DNA of 5,965 bases from JBHAEC01 sp041855385 (GCA_041855385.1 JBHAEC010000069.1:1-5965); one strand, 5' to 3'; counted from the first letter of the stretch, positions 1 to 5,964 are shown. Program-made: numbers and translations. Notes: generated by a model from the letters alone, not told the origin.

Positions 1-2
1 CT

Positions 3-494
3 TTGACCTATATAAAAAACTCCATCACCGAAGTGTTCAAATTCCCATATTATGAAATAAAGTCCGGTGAATATCCGGGAATACAGCCGAGTGCTGAGTA
101 TCTAACTCAAATAGCAGAAGAAAGCGGAGCCGATCTTGTAATTGCACCGGTACTGGAGATCTGGGAGTACGATACTTATCTCGGCTACCATTCCTTCTTT
201 AAATTCGATGAGCATTATATAAGGGCGGATGTACGAATCTCCTTATATACCTATAATCGAGAGCTTCATAAATTGACAAAAAATACAAAACAGTTCCGCC
301 AAATTAACGATTCCCTATCCATGCCGAGCAGAGAAGAGATTTTGCGCGATCTCATGACCGATCTGCTTTCCTCCCTTCCTTACAAACGTATTCCCACCGA
401 TGTCCCTCGATATAGCAACAGTGTAACAATGCCCACCATGACACAGCAGGTAAAAAGCCCTTACCCGCTTCCTCCTTCTATACATCAACTATAG
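3..494 (+). CDS. Hypothetical protein, 5'-truncated by the window edge
   Basis: This is the C-terminal part (about 163 codons) of a protein I do not recognise. The frame is open to the left edge. The TTG at base 3 has no visible ribosome site, so it is almost certainly internal and the true start lies outside the window. The visible part looks like one compact alpha/beta domain. A helix-like stretch with AEYLTQIAEESGAD (about residues 31-45) runs into a hydrophobic strand, LVIAPVLEIWEY. An alternating strand, ADVRISLYTYN, follows (about 75-85), then a helix around EEILRDLMTDLLSSLPYK (about 111-128). The last 30 residues are Pro/Ser/Thr-rich and probably disordered. This plan (helix, GAD, strand, 'R-V-I-L-Y' strand, terminal helix) is like small periplasmic or lipoprotein domains that probe envelope function, but that is only an impression; any signal peptide or lipobox would be outside the window. 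No terminator follows closely. Confidence 0.7.
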   Translation: MTYIKNSITEVFKFPYYEIKSGEYPGIQPSAEYLTQIAEESGADLVIAPVLEIWEYDTYLGYHSFFKFDEHYIRADVRISLYTYNRELHKLTKNTKQFRQINDSLSMPSREEILRDLMTDLLSSLPYKRIPTDVPRYSNSVTMPTMTQQVKSPYPLPPSIHQL

Positions 495-847
495 CCATGT
501 TCCTCCAACTTTATATCTTTCTGAATTTTCATTTTATGTATTCACTTTTTGCATAATTGGCTTTTTCTTCATTTGATATTAAATGTAATCCAAAAAAGTC
601 TTAGTATTTATCGCATTTTCTCATTGATTCCATCCTCTCTAATCAATTGAATAATATCGATTGCCCAATTTGTTTTTTATGTTTTACCGAAAAACTCCTC
701 TATCTATTACAAAATCTCATAGCAATTTATGTATACTCTATAGAATTATTTTCTTATCTCCAAAGCAGGTCAACACTAGCTCTTTCATTTTCCGTCTTTT
801 TTTACTGTAAACCTTTCTTCCTAATTTTAGACATTTTTTATCAAGAG
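495..847. other. AT-rich gene-free stretch
   Basis: About 350 bases with no convincing gene on either strand. The only longer open frame (647-952, +) starts with TTG, has no ribosome site and a composition typical of random AT-rich sequence. There is a candidate minus-strand promoter at 745-773 and a tiny minus-strand ORF at 601-633 (both weak, listed as findings). A 7-bp inverted repeat (ATTGATT 623-629 with AATCAAT 641-647) is present, but it is too AT-rich and too loosely looped to call a terminator. I see no clear terminator for the gene ending at 494. Confidence 0.6.
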
Positions 848-894
848 AAGGGCTCTAATATTGCAAAAATAGTAAGGCTAAGAACCCTTTTTTT
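848..894 (+). terminator. Terminator-like hairpin with a 7-T tract
   Basis: AAGGGCTCT (848-856) pairs with AGAACCCTT (881-889) apart from one C-A mismatch, and seven consecutive T residues (888-894) follow on the plus strand. The loop is long (24 nt), so the structure is weaker than the other terminators in this window. It would stop plus-strand transcripts before the promoter of the citrate transporter gene. An alternative pairing of GCAAAAA (863-869) with TTTTTGC (890-896) would compete with it. Confidence 0.35.
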
Positions 895-907
895 GCCTTC
901 AAAAATC

Positions 908-937
908 TTTACACTGCCTCGGCAAATACATTATACT
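908..937 (+). promoter_or_regulatory. Sigma-70-type promoter for the citrate transporter gene
   Basis: The -35 box is TTTACA (908-913, 5 of 6 consensus). The -10 box is TATACT (932-937, 5 of 6), with an 18-nt spacer. This is the best promoter match upstream of the CitMHS gene and sits about 105 bases before its start codon. It predicts a transcript start near 944 and a leader of about 97 nt. It was identified by eye. Confidence 0.6.
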
Positions 938-979
938 ACCCTCAACAACTAAGATTTCTCGAGGGTTGTGCTTTTAGGT

Positions 980-1007
980 TTCATTGTTACAAGGGGCAAA
1001 CAATGAA
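980..1007 (+). promoter_or_regulatory. 9-bp inverted repeat in the transporter leader
   Basis: TTCATTGTT (980-988) and AACAATGAA (999-1007) are perfect reverse complements around a 10-nt loop that contains AAGGGG. As RNA it would form a hairpin between the predicted transcript start and the main ribosome site. As DNA it could be a regulator's operator just downstream of the promoter. There is no U-run after it, so it is not a simple terminator. The loop and right arm also carry a possible start site for a 6-codon ORF (see findings). Confidence 0.45.
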
Positions 1008-1025
1008 CAGTAAGTTATTTTAGGA

Positions 1026-1034
1026 AAAGGAGGT
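1026..1034 (+). promoter_or_regulatory. Strong ribosome binding site of the CitMHS gene
   Basis: AAAGGAGGT is a near-complete match to the 16S rRNA anti-Shine-Dalgarno sequence. It lies 6 nt before the ATG at 1041, which fixes that start. Confidence 0.9.
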
Positions 1035-1040
1035 AACTAC

Positions 1041-2345
1041 ATGTTACTATCGATCGCGGGTTTCATGATGATTGTTGTTTTCATGGTACTCATCATGACG
1101 AAAAAGCTTTCACCGATTTTATCGCTAATGTTAGTTCCGTTAGTTTTTGCCATCGGTTTGGGCTTCCCTATCGGCGCTATCGGCAAAATGTCAATGGACG
1201 GTGTTAGAAAAGTAGCACCTACAGGTATCATGTTATTCTTCGCAATTATTTATTTCAGTTTACTGCTTGAAGCGGGAATGTTTAATCCAATGATCAAAAA
1301 GATTCTTTATTGGGTTAAAGGCGACCCCGTTAAACTTTGCGTAGGTGCAGCCATTCTTGCAACTTGTATTTCTTTCGACGGAGACGGATCTACTACTTAC
1401 CTTATCTGTACATCCGCTATGTTGATTGCATTCCGTAAGGTAGGTATCCGCCCTGTAATCCTTCCGGCAATCGTACTTTTGGAAAACTCTGTAATGAATA
1501 TCATTCCTTGGGGTGGCCCTACCGCTCGTGTACTTGCATCCTTGAACTTGGAGTTAACGCAAGTTTTTAACCCTATGATTCCAGGCATGGTACTTGGTAC
1601 TTTCTATGTATGGTTCCTAGCTTACATTTGGGGTAAACAAGAGCGTAAACGTATCGGTACAGTAAAACTTGAAGAAGATCAAGAGCCGGATGTAAATATT
1701 GAAACCGGCGGTAGCGCAGATGTTCTTCGTCCGAAACTTGTATGGTTCAACTTCGGCTTAACTCTTATTATCATGACTCTTCTTATTATGGAAGTTATGC
1801 CTTCCGCAATTCTCTTCATGATAGGTACCGGTATCGCATTGATGGTTAACTACCCTCAGATGAAAGTTCAAAACGAACGTATTTCCTCTGTAGGATCCAA
1901 CGCGGTTCCTGTAGTAGGTATGATTTTTGCTGCAGGTATCTTAACCGGTGTTATGTCCGGAACAAAGATGATTGACGCGATGTCCAAATCCATCTTAACA
2001 ATGATTCCTGAATCCTTGGGACCACACTTGGCAGTTCTTTCCGCATTTATGAGCTTGCCGGGCACATTCTTCTTAACAAATGACGCTTACTATTTCGGCG
2101 TATTACCTATCTTGAATGCAGCAGCTGCAAATTACGCTATCCCTGCTTCTCAAATGGGTATTGCCGCTCTTATCGGACAAGGTGCTCACTTGTTAAGCCC
2201 ATTAGTTCCTTCCACCTACTTACTGGTAGGTCTTAACAAGATCGAGTTCGCTGATTTGCAGAAATTTGCCTTAATCCCTGCTATCGGTGTATCTATGATT
2301 TGGTTGGCATGTGCCCTTGTTATCGGATCCATCACTTGGAACTAA
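1041..2345 (+). CDS. CitMHS-family citrate/divalent-metal:proton symporter
   Basis: A 434-residue polytopic inner-membrane protein of the CitMHS family. Characterised members (Bacillus CitM, CitH) take up citrate as a complex with Mg2+ or Ca2+, coupled to protons. Family signatures are plain. SFDGDGSTTY (111-120) is followed by a conserved PWGGPTARV segment (156-164). The second half has LTNDAYYFGVLP (345-356) and SPLVPSTYLLVGL (386-398). The two halves suggest an inverted repeat of membrane bundles. Hydrophobic segments cover about residues 2-42, 60-77, 97-110, 120-155, 178-197, 235-270, 288-305, 325-344, 350-364 and 405-431. They are separated by a charged cytoplasmic-type loop at about 199-232. 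Length matches the family. The start is fixed by an excellent ribosome site. The gene appears monocistronic, with its own promoter and a terminator at 2423-2461. No citrate lyase or two-component citrate sensor gene lies beside it. The metal preference and even citrate itself are inferred from the family. Confidence 0.93.
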   Translation: MLLSIAGFMMIVVFMVLIMTKKLSPILSLMLVPLVFAIGLGFPIGAIGKMSMDGVRKVAPTGIMLFFAIIYFSLLLEAGMFNPMIKKILYWVKGDPVKLCVGAAILATCISFDGDGSTTYLICTSAMLIAFRKVGIRPVILPAIVLLENSVMNIIPWGGPTARVLASLNLELTQVFNPMIPGMVLGTFYVWFLAYIWGKQERKRIGTVKLEEDQEPDVNIETGGSADVLRPKLVWFNFGLTLIIMTLLIMEVMPSAILFMIGTGIALMVNYPQMKVQNERISSVGSNAVPVVGMIFAAGILTGVMSGTKMIDAMSKSILTMIPESLGPHLAVLSAFMSLPGTFFLTNDAYYFGVLPILNAAAANYAIPASQMGIAALIGQGAHLLSPLVPSTYLLVGLNKIEFADLQKFALIPAIGVSMIWLACALVIGSITWN

Positions 2346-2422
2346 AAAAGCAATCTCTCAGTAACATGCCCCTGTTAATGAGCAAGTAAAATGCAGTGTT
2401 ATTTTTTAAGTAGCACTAAGAT

Positions 2423-2461
2423 AAAGAAATGACCCATCACATTGTGATGGGTCATTTCTTT
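2423..2461. terminator. Bidirectional terminator between convergent genes
   Basis: A perfect 19-bp inverted repeat: the left arm is 2423-2441 and the right arm 2443-2461, with a single central T. In practice the tip would open to form a small loop. The stem has a GC-rich core (GACCCATCAC) and A/T-rich ends, so either strand's transcript ends in a U-rich tail. It lies 77 nt after the transporter stop codon and 43 nt after the gdhA stop on the opposite strand, and so serves both genes. Confidence 0.88.
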
Positions 2462-2504
2462 TATTATTTCCGGCCTTTACCTCTAAATCGATATAGGGGA
2501 TAGA

Positions 2505-3761
2505 CTAACCATTATAGCCACGAAGTTTTTGTGCGTCGGTAATGCGCTTCAATGCTACCATGTAGCAAGCTAAGCGGGCAGGAACATCATATTTTTCTTT
2601 CATTTCCCATACCGCATCAAAACTGTTCTTCATATTTACGCAAAGCTTTTCATTAACATCCGCTTCGCTCCAATAGAAACCGGCTTTATTCTGTACCCAC
2701 TCATAATAGGAAGTAACAACACCACCGGCATTCGCAAGAACATCAGGCAACATAACGACACCTTGATTATAGAAATATTCATCCGCTTCGTTATCTGTAG
2801 GGCCGTTAGCACCTTCCAAAATAATGGTTGCTTTAACATCCTTCATATTAGATGCATTTAACTGATTTTCAAGAGCTGCCAGGAATAGCACGTCACATTT
2901 GAGGGCCAATAATTCAGCCATGGTAATAACTTTCATACCCGGCTCTTCATAGCCTTTCAAAGAACGGTTATTGGCATTGGCATATTGATACGCCGCTTCC
3001 ACATCTAGACCGTTTTCATTGTAAATACATAGATGAGCATCACCGATAGCAATAACCTTAGCGCCTTCACGATGCATCAACAAAGTGCCAACACTACCAA
3101 CATTACCGAAGCCTTGCGTAACAACGGTAACGCCTTTTAAATCCTTATTTTGTAATGCTAAGTAGTTTTGAAGCGTAAACATACAGCCTCGTCCGGTCGC
3201 TTCATTACGACCCTGTGAACCGCCTACGGCCAAAGGCTTTCCTGTTACCACACCGGGAGACCAAACACCTTTTAATGTACTGAATTCATCAACAATCCAA
3301 GACATAATTTGTGGGTTCGTATTAACATCCGGAGCCGGCACGTCAGTATCTACACCTAAAATCGGAGAAATACGGCGCACATAATTTCTCGTTAAGCGTT
3401 CCAATTCTCTGGTATTAAGTTCTTTTGGATCCACCTTGATGCCGCCCTTACCTCCGCCGTATGGGATATTTGCCACGGCATTTTTAATCGTCATCCACGC
3501 AGCAAGTGCTCGAACTTCATTTTCGTCAGCATCGGGGTGGAAACGAATTCCCCCTTTTGCCGCTCCCAAAACGGAGCTATGTTGTACTCTGTAACCGGAA
3601 TATACTCTTACTTCTCCATTATCCATATGTACAGGAACAGACACAGTCATTTCACGTTCCGGATAACGAACGGTTACGTAGTCGCTTGCCTCCATGCCAA
3701 GTTTTTCAGCTGCTCGGTCAAGCACTTTCAACATCGTTTCATAAGGATTGTAAGTACTCAT
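2505..3761 (-). CDS. gdhA: Glutamate dehydrogenase (Glu/Leu/Phe/Val family)
   Basis: A 418-residue cytoplasmic oxidoreductase, the usual length for the short hexameric glutamate dehydrogenases. It catalyses the reversible reaction glutamate + NAD(P)+ + water to 2-oxoglutarate + ammonium + NAD(P)H. The N-terminal substrate domain has AAKGGIR with Lys69, TIKNA with Lys93 and the PYGGGKGG motif with the catalytic Lys105. The conserved Asp145 lies in VPAPDVN. The nucleotide domain has the Rossmann turn GFGNVG (217-222), followed by EGANGPTD (316-323) and LANAGGVVTSYYEW (342-355). The loop after the second Rossmann strand (IAIGDAH) does not settle NAD versus NADP use. The family's usual PAALENQ segment reads LAALENQ here. 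The ATG is preceded by GAGGTG (3771-3766) with a short 4-nt gap. The gene stands alone, is convergent with the citrate transporter and shares its terminator. Whether it runs mainly in the anabolic or catabolic direction cannot be read from the sequence. Confidence 0.95.
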   Translation of the reverse strand: MSTYNPYETMLKVLDRAAEKLGMEASDYVTVRYPEREMTVSVPVHMDNGEVRVYSGYRVQHSSVLGAAKGGIRFHPDADENEVRALAAWMTIKNAVANIPYGGGKGGIKVDPKELNTRELERLTRNYVRRISPILGVDTDVPAPDVNTNPQIMSWIVDEFSTLKGVWSPGVVTGKPLAVGGSQGRNEATGRGCMFTLQNYLALQNKDLKGVTVVTQGFGNVGSVGTLLMHREGAKVIAIGDAHLCIYNENGLDVEAAYQYANANNRSLKGYEEPGMKVITMAELLALKCDVLFLAALENQLNASNMKDVKATIILEGANGPTDNEADEYFYNQGVVMLPDVLANAGGVVTSYYEWVQNKAGFYWSEADVNEKLCVNMKNSFDAVWEMKEKYDVPARLACYMVALKRITDAQKLRGYNG

Positions 3762-3812
3762 AATTCACCTCGGTTTAATAATAATGAAGTAGACATAAAT
3801 CGTCCCGGTTTT

Positions 3813-3821
3813 ACTATAACA
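3813..3821 (-). promoter_or_regulatory. Extended -10 promoter of gdhA
   Basis: Read on the minus strand this is TGTTATAGT, a TGn motif joined to a 5-of-6 -10 box (TATAGT). The -35 position holds only a poor match (TTTAGT at 17 nt), which is common for extended -10 promoters. The predicted transcript starts near 3806 and has a leader of about 45 nt. Confidence 0.5.
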
Positions 3822-3870
3822 TAAGCCTCCCCAAAACTAAATAGACTTCTCCTTCTTCATATTCCCATGT

Positions 3871-3897
3871 ATGCATTTATATCATATATAAATGCAT
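3871..3897. repeat. Perfect 12-bp inverted repeat upstream of gdhA
   Basis: ATGCATTTATAT (3871-3882) and ATATAAATGCAT (3886-3897) are exact reverse complements around a 3-nt centre (CAT). The dyad is centred about 78 bases upstream of the predicted gdhA transcript start, where an activator or repressor dimer could bind. It lacks a GC-rich stem and a T-run, so a terminator is less likely. It does not resemble an operator I can name with confidence. Confidence 0.55.
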
Positions 3898-4010
3898 TCT
3901 CTTACTAATGGCAAGAGTTCGCTTGTTTATTGTGTTTTTTTAAACTTCATCCCATATTAAAACGCCTTTTTTCTTCTCGATGGCAAGATTTATTCCTTTT
4001 TGAACCTCAT

Positions 4011-4304
4011 TTATTTAAATTTTTTATAGCTTTTGTAACGTTCAAAAGGCGCTTTCTCATCTCCACCGGTACCTGTAGAGCCTAAATCAAAATTATCAAA
4101 CTTATATAAAGAGCCCTGCCATGCTGTGTCTGCATATAAATTTTCATCATAGGCCTTGACATTTTGTAACATATTTCTTATACTCATTACAAATGAAGAA
4201 GAAGATGCTACGTAGTTAACGCCGGCTTTCATAGCGGGGTATACGGGCATCTTCTTCTTTTCTGTTATTACAGCATATAAATCAGTTAACATAGGATTCA
4301 GCAT
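4011..4304 (-). CDS. Small hypothetical protein, possibly a gene remnant
   Basis: A 97-codon frame that I do not recognise. It has no signal peptide or clear membrane segment. The middle (about residues 25-50) is moderately hydrophobic with a Ser run, and the C-terminus is very basic (RYKSYKKFK). The ATG at 4304 has a weak ribosome site, AAAGAG (4317-4312), 7 nt upstream. Stop codons lie just upstream in the same frame, and no convincing promoter lies between it and the ompA terminator at 4387-4414. Codon choice looks natural rather than random. A second minus-strand frame (4380-4282) overlaps its beginning and could be its original N-terminus before a frameshift at an ACACAC run. It may therefore be a true small gene, or the tail of a decayed one. 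No terminator is obvious after its stop. Confidence 0.4.
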   Translation of the reverse strand: MLNPMLTDLYAVITEKKKMPVYPAMKAGVNYVASSSSFVMSIRNMLQNVKAYDENLYADTAWQGSLYKFDNFDLGSTGTGGDEKAPFERYKSYKKFK

Positions 4305-4386
4305 GTGTGTTCTCTTTAACTATCCCGGCGTATAAGATCATTCCCAACTCCCATAGGACTGTAAAGTCGTTTAAGGACATAAAATC

Positions 4387-4414
4387 AGGGCTGTAGAGAA
4401 CTCTCTACAGCCCT
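4387..4414 (-). terminator. Rho-independent terminator of the ompA-like gene
   Basis: A perfect 13-bp stem (AGGGCTGTAGAGA 4387-4399 with TCTCTACAGCCCT 4402-4414) has only AC between the arms, so the innermost pairs open as the loop. Read on the minus strand, GATTTTATG follows, giving a short T-run. It lies about 120 nt past the ompA-like stop codon. The plus-strand side lacks a T-run, so it acts in the minus direction. Confidence 0.8.
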
Positions 4415-4534
4415 AATAAACAGGCAAAGGGGTTTTTATAGGTTCTTACTATTCATTTCTTACAAGATCTCCGGCTTTTATATTCGAAAATTAAATCCTT
4501 CACTCGCTCATATTCCGGAATTCTGATTTATTAA

Positions 4535-5551
4535 TCAATAACGATTTACATATACATCTACGCGACGATTTTCTTGTTTTCCTTGTGCCGTATCATTTGT
4601 AGCTACAGGCTTGGATTCTCCGTTATACAATCCCACCAAACGATTTGTCTCTACACCATGGTCCACGGCATATTGTGCTACAGACTGTACGCGTCTTTCG
4701 GAAAGAGCCTTATTGTAGTCGTTGCTCGCATCACTATCCGTATTACCTACCAGCTTAATGCGTTCTCCCGGATACTCTTTAGCTACAGCCACCATTTGCT
4801 CAAGTTTAGGTGTTTCAGAAGCACGAAGTGCCGAAGAATCTACATCAAAATAGATGGACTGCACATAATAATCTTTTTTAGCCTGTACCGGTGCTTGTGG
4901 TGGTTCCACATAGCAAGGAGGTTCATACACGGTTGCCGGAGCCGCCTCTTCTTTAGCCGATCCTCCAAAACGGTATGACAACCCTGCCACTAAACCTTTC
5001 ATTGAGATGCTGTCGGAGGCAAGCCCTTCCGTATTGGTATAACGATATCCTACGTGTACATCAAGATCATCTGTTGCCTTATAACCAACACCTGCTTCCC
5101 ATGAAGTAGTAGATTTTGTACCTACTGCCGCTTTTCCGTATACTTCAAATTTATCACCCAACGGAGCCTTACCGATAACACCGATTTGGGCAATATTATT
5201 CACCTTATCCCAATAACCGGTATCAATACGTCCGTACCCACCATAAAGAGCCACGTTCTTGTTTAGTGAATGGATGACATTTAATTCTTGCATATTGCCG
5301 TCTCCAAAACTGTGTTTCGCTTTCATTCCGGTATAGGCATACTGAACTGCCGTTTTGTCGCTCAATGCATATGTTACACCGCCCGTAAAGTTCCACTTAT
5401 TTTCGGAAGACGTTACAACTTCGGCTTTATGCCTATATGCCCCTAAATCCAATTGCGTCTCGCCCTTTTCAAACGTTGTCTGCGGCGTTGCACTCACTAC
5501 GGAAACACCAAGTGCCGTAACAGCCAATAATGCTAATAAATGCTTTTTCAT
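4535..5551 (-). CDS. OmpA-family outer-membrane protein
   Basis: A 338-residue envelope protein. Residues 1-21 form a signal peptide (MKKH, hydrophobic core LLALLAVTALGVSVV, cleavage likely after VSA). About 30-196 is a beta-barrel of roughly 8-10 alternating amphipathic strands, ending with LSYRFGG. A Pro/Ala-rich linker (about 198-224, with a lone Cys213) leads to a periplasmic OmpA domain (about 227-338) that binds peptidoglycan and so tethers the outer membrane to the wall. That domain shows SIYFDVDSSAL (232-242), the NTDSD turn with Asp272, and YNKALSERRVQSV with Arg286/Arg287. It closes with ENRRVDVYV (327-335). The diaminopimelate-binding Asp and Arg known from the family appear to be kept, but the usual GHTD reads GNTD. 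The ATG is set by GGGGAGGA (5565-5558), 6 nt upstream. The gene appears monocistronic, with a promoter near 5608-5636 and a terminator at 4387-4414. Its presence supports a diderm host. A pore or adhesion role cannot be judged. Confidence 0.93.
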   Translation of the reverse strand: MKKHLLALLAVTALGVSVVSATPQTTFEKGETQLDLGAYRHKAEVVTSSENKWNFTGGVTYALSDKTAVQYAYTGMKAKHSFGDGNMQELNVIHSLNKNVALYGGYGRIDTGYWDKVNNIAQIGVIGKAPLGDKFEVYGKAAVGTKSTTSWEAGVGYKATDDLDVHVGYRYTNTEGLASDSISMKGLVAGLSYRFGGSAKEEAAPATVYEPPCYVEPPQAPVQAKKDYYVQSIYFDVDSSALRASETPKLEQMVAVAKEYPGERIKLVGNTDSDASNDYNKALSERRVQSVAQYAVDHGVETNRLVGLYNGESKPVATNDTAQGKQENRRVDVYVNRY

Positions 5552-5607
5552 ATTTTTTCCTCCCCATTACCTCTCGGACTAAAACCCTTTACCATGTCCT
5601 TACCTAT

Positions 5608-5636
5608 ATGGTACTTTTTTCTACAACTTTTTTCAA
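5608..5636 (-). promoter_or_regulatory. Candidate promoter of the ompA-like gene
   Basis: On the minus strand the -35 box is TTGAAA (5636-5631, 5 of 6). It is followed after exactly 17 nt by TACCAT (5613-5608, 4 of 6). It lies between the tRNA terminator and the gene and predicts a leader of about 50 nt. The -10 box is weak, and the region is A-rich, so the position is provisional. Confidence 0.4.
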
Positions 5637-5684
5637 CATTTTTAATCCCTCTCTTTTACTATGTGTTTAAATTGTGTGTATTAC

Positions 5685-5725
5685 AAAAAAAGAGACCATA
5701 GTCATCTTAAATGACTATGGTCTCT
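5685..5725 (-). terminator. Terminator of the tRNA operon
   Basis: A perfect 15-bp stem pairs 5691-5705 with 5711-5725 around the 5-nt loop CTTAA. On the minus strand it is followed at once by a run of T residues (complement of 5690-5685). It begins only two bases after the encoded CCA of the valine tRNA, so it closes the tRNA transcript and separates it from the ompA-like gene. Confidence 0.93.
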
Positions 5726-5727
5726 TA

Positions 5728-5803
<76 letters not shown>

Positions 5804-5807
5804 ATGT

Positions 5808-5882
5808 TGGTGACCCGTGGGGGAATCGAACCCCCGATACCGCCGTGAAAGGGCGGTGTCTTAACCGCTTGACCAACGGGCC
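5808..5882 (-). tRNA. tRNA-Glu (anticodon UUC)
   Basis: A complete 75-nt cloverleaf. The acceptor GGCCCGT pairs with ACGGGTC (one G-U pair), and the anticodon stem CCGCC/GGCGG holds the loop CTTTCAC, giving UUC. The T-stem is GGGGG/CCCCC with loop TTCGATT, and the 3' CCA is encoded. It is separated by 4 nt from tRNA-Val and 6 nt from tRNA-Lys, so all three are surely processed from one transcript. Confidence 0.97.
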
Positions 5883-5888
5883 TCAAAA

Positions 5889-5964
5889 TGGTGACCCACC
5901 CGCGACTCGAACGCGGGACACCCTGATTAAAAGTCAGGTGCTCTGCCAACTGAGCTAGTGGGTC
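5889..5964 (-). tRNA. tRNA-Lys (anticodon UUU)
   Basis: A complete 76-nt cloverleaf ending one base from the window edge. The acceptor GACCCAC pairs with GTGGGTC, and the anticodon stem CCTGA/TCAGG holds the loop CTTTTAA, giving UUU. The T-stem is CCGCG/CGCGG with loop TTCGAGT, and the 3' CCA is encoded. It is the first tRNA of the cluster visible here; the promoter and possibly more tRNAs lie beyond the right edge. Confidence 0.97.

Noticed and set aside
647..952. 101-codon plus-strand open frame in the gap before the citrate transporter
   Set aside because: It starts with TTG, has no ribosome site, and reads as an unusual Cys/Phe/Leu-rich product typical of translated AT-rich noncoding DNA. 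It also runs through the terminator-like element and the predicted promoter.
939..969. CCCTC (939-943) / GAGGG (961-965) pairing near the transporter promoter
   Set aside because: Only 5 bp with a 17-nt loop, and the left arm lies at or before the predicted transcript start, so it would not be in the RNA. Too weak to call an operator.
4436..4456. Minus-strand mini-frame MNSKNL downstream of ompA, resembling MNSKLF in the transporter leader
   Set aside because: The shared stretch is only about 13 bases with one difference, there is no ribosome site, and it is followed by nothing it could regulate. Most likely coincidence.
4512..4521. ATTCCGGAAT palindrome just after the ompA-like stop codon
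   Set aside because: A 10-base palindrome with no T-run and no promoter near it. Expected by chance at this length.
4574..4978. 134-codon plus-strand open frame
   Set aside because: It is antisense to the OmpA domain of the minus-strand gene, which has a signal peptide, conserved motifs and a strong ribosome site. The same argument removes the shorter antisense frames over gdhA and the transporter.
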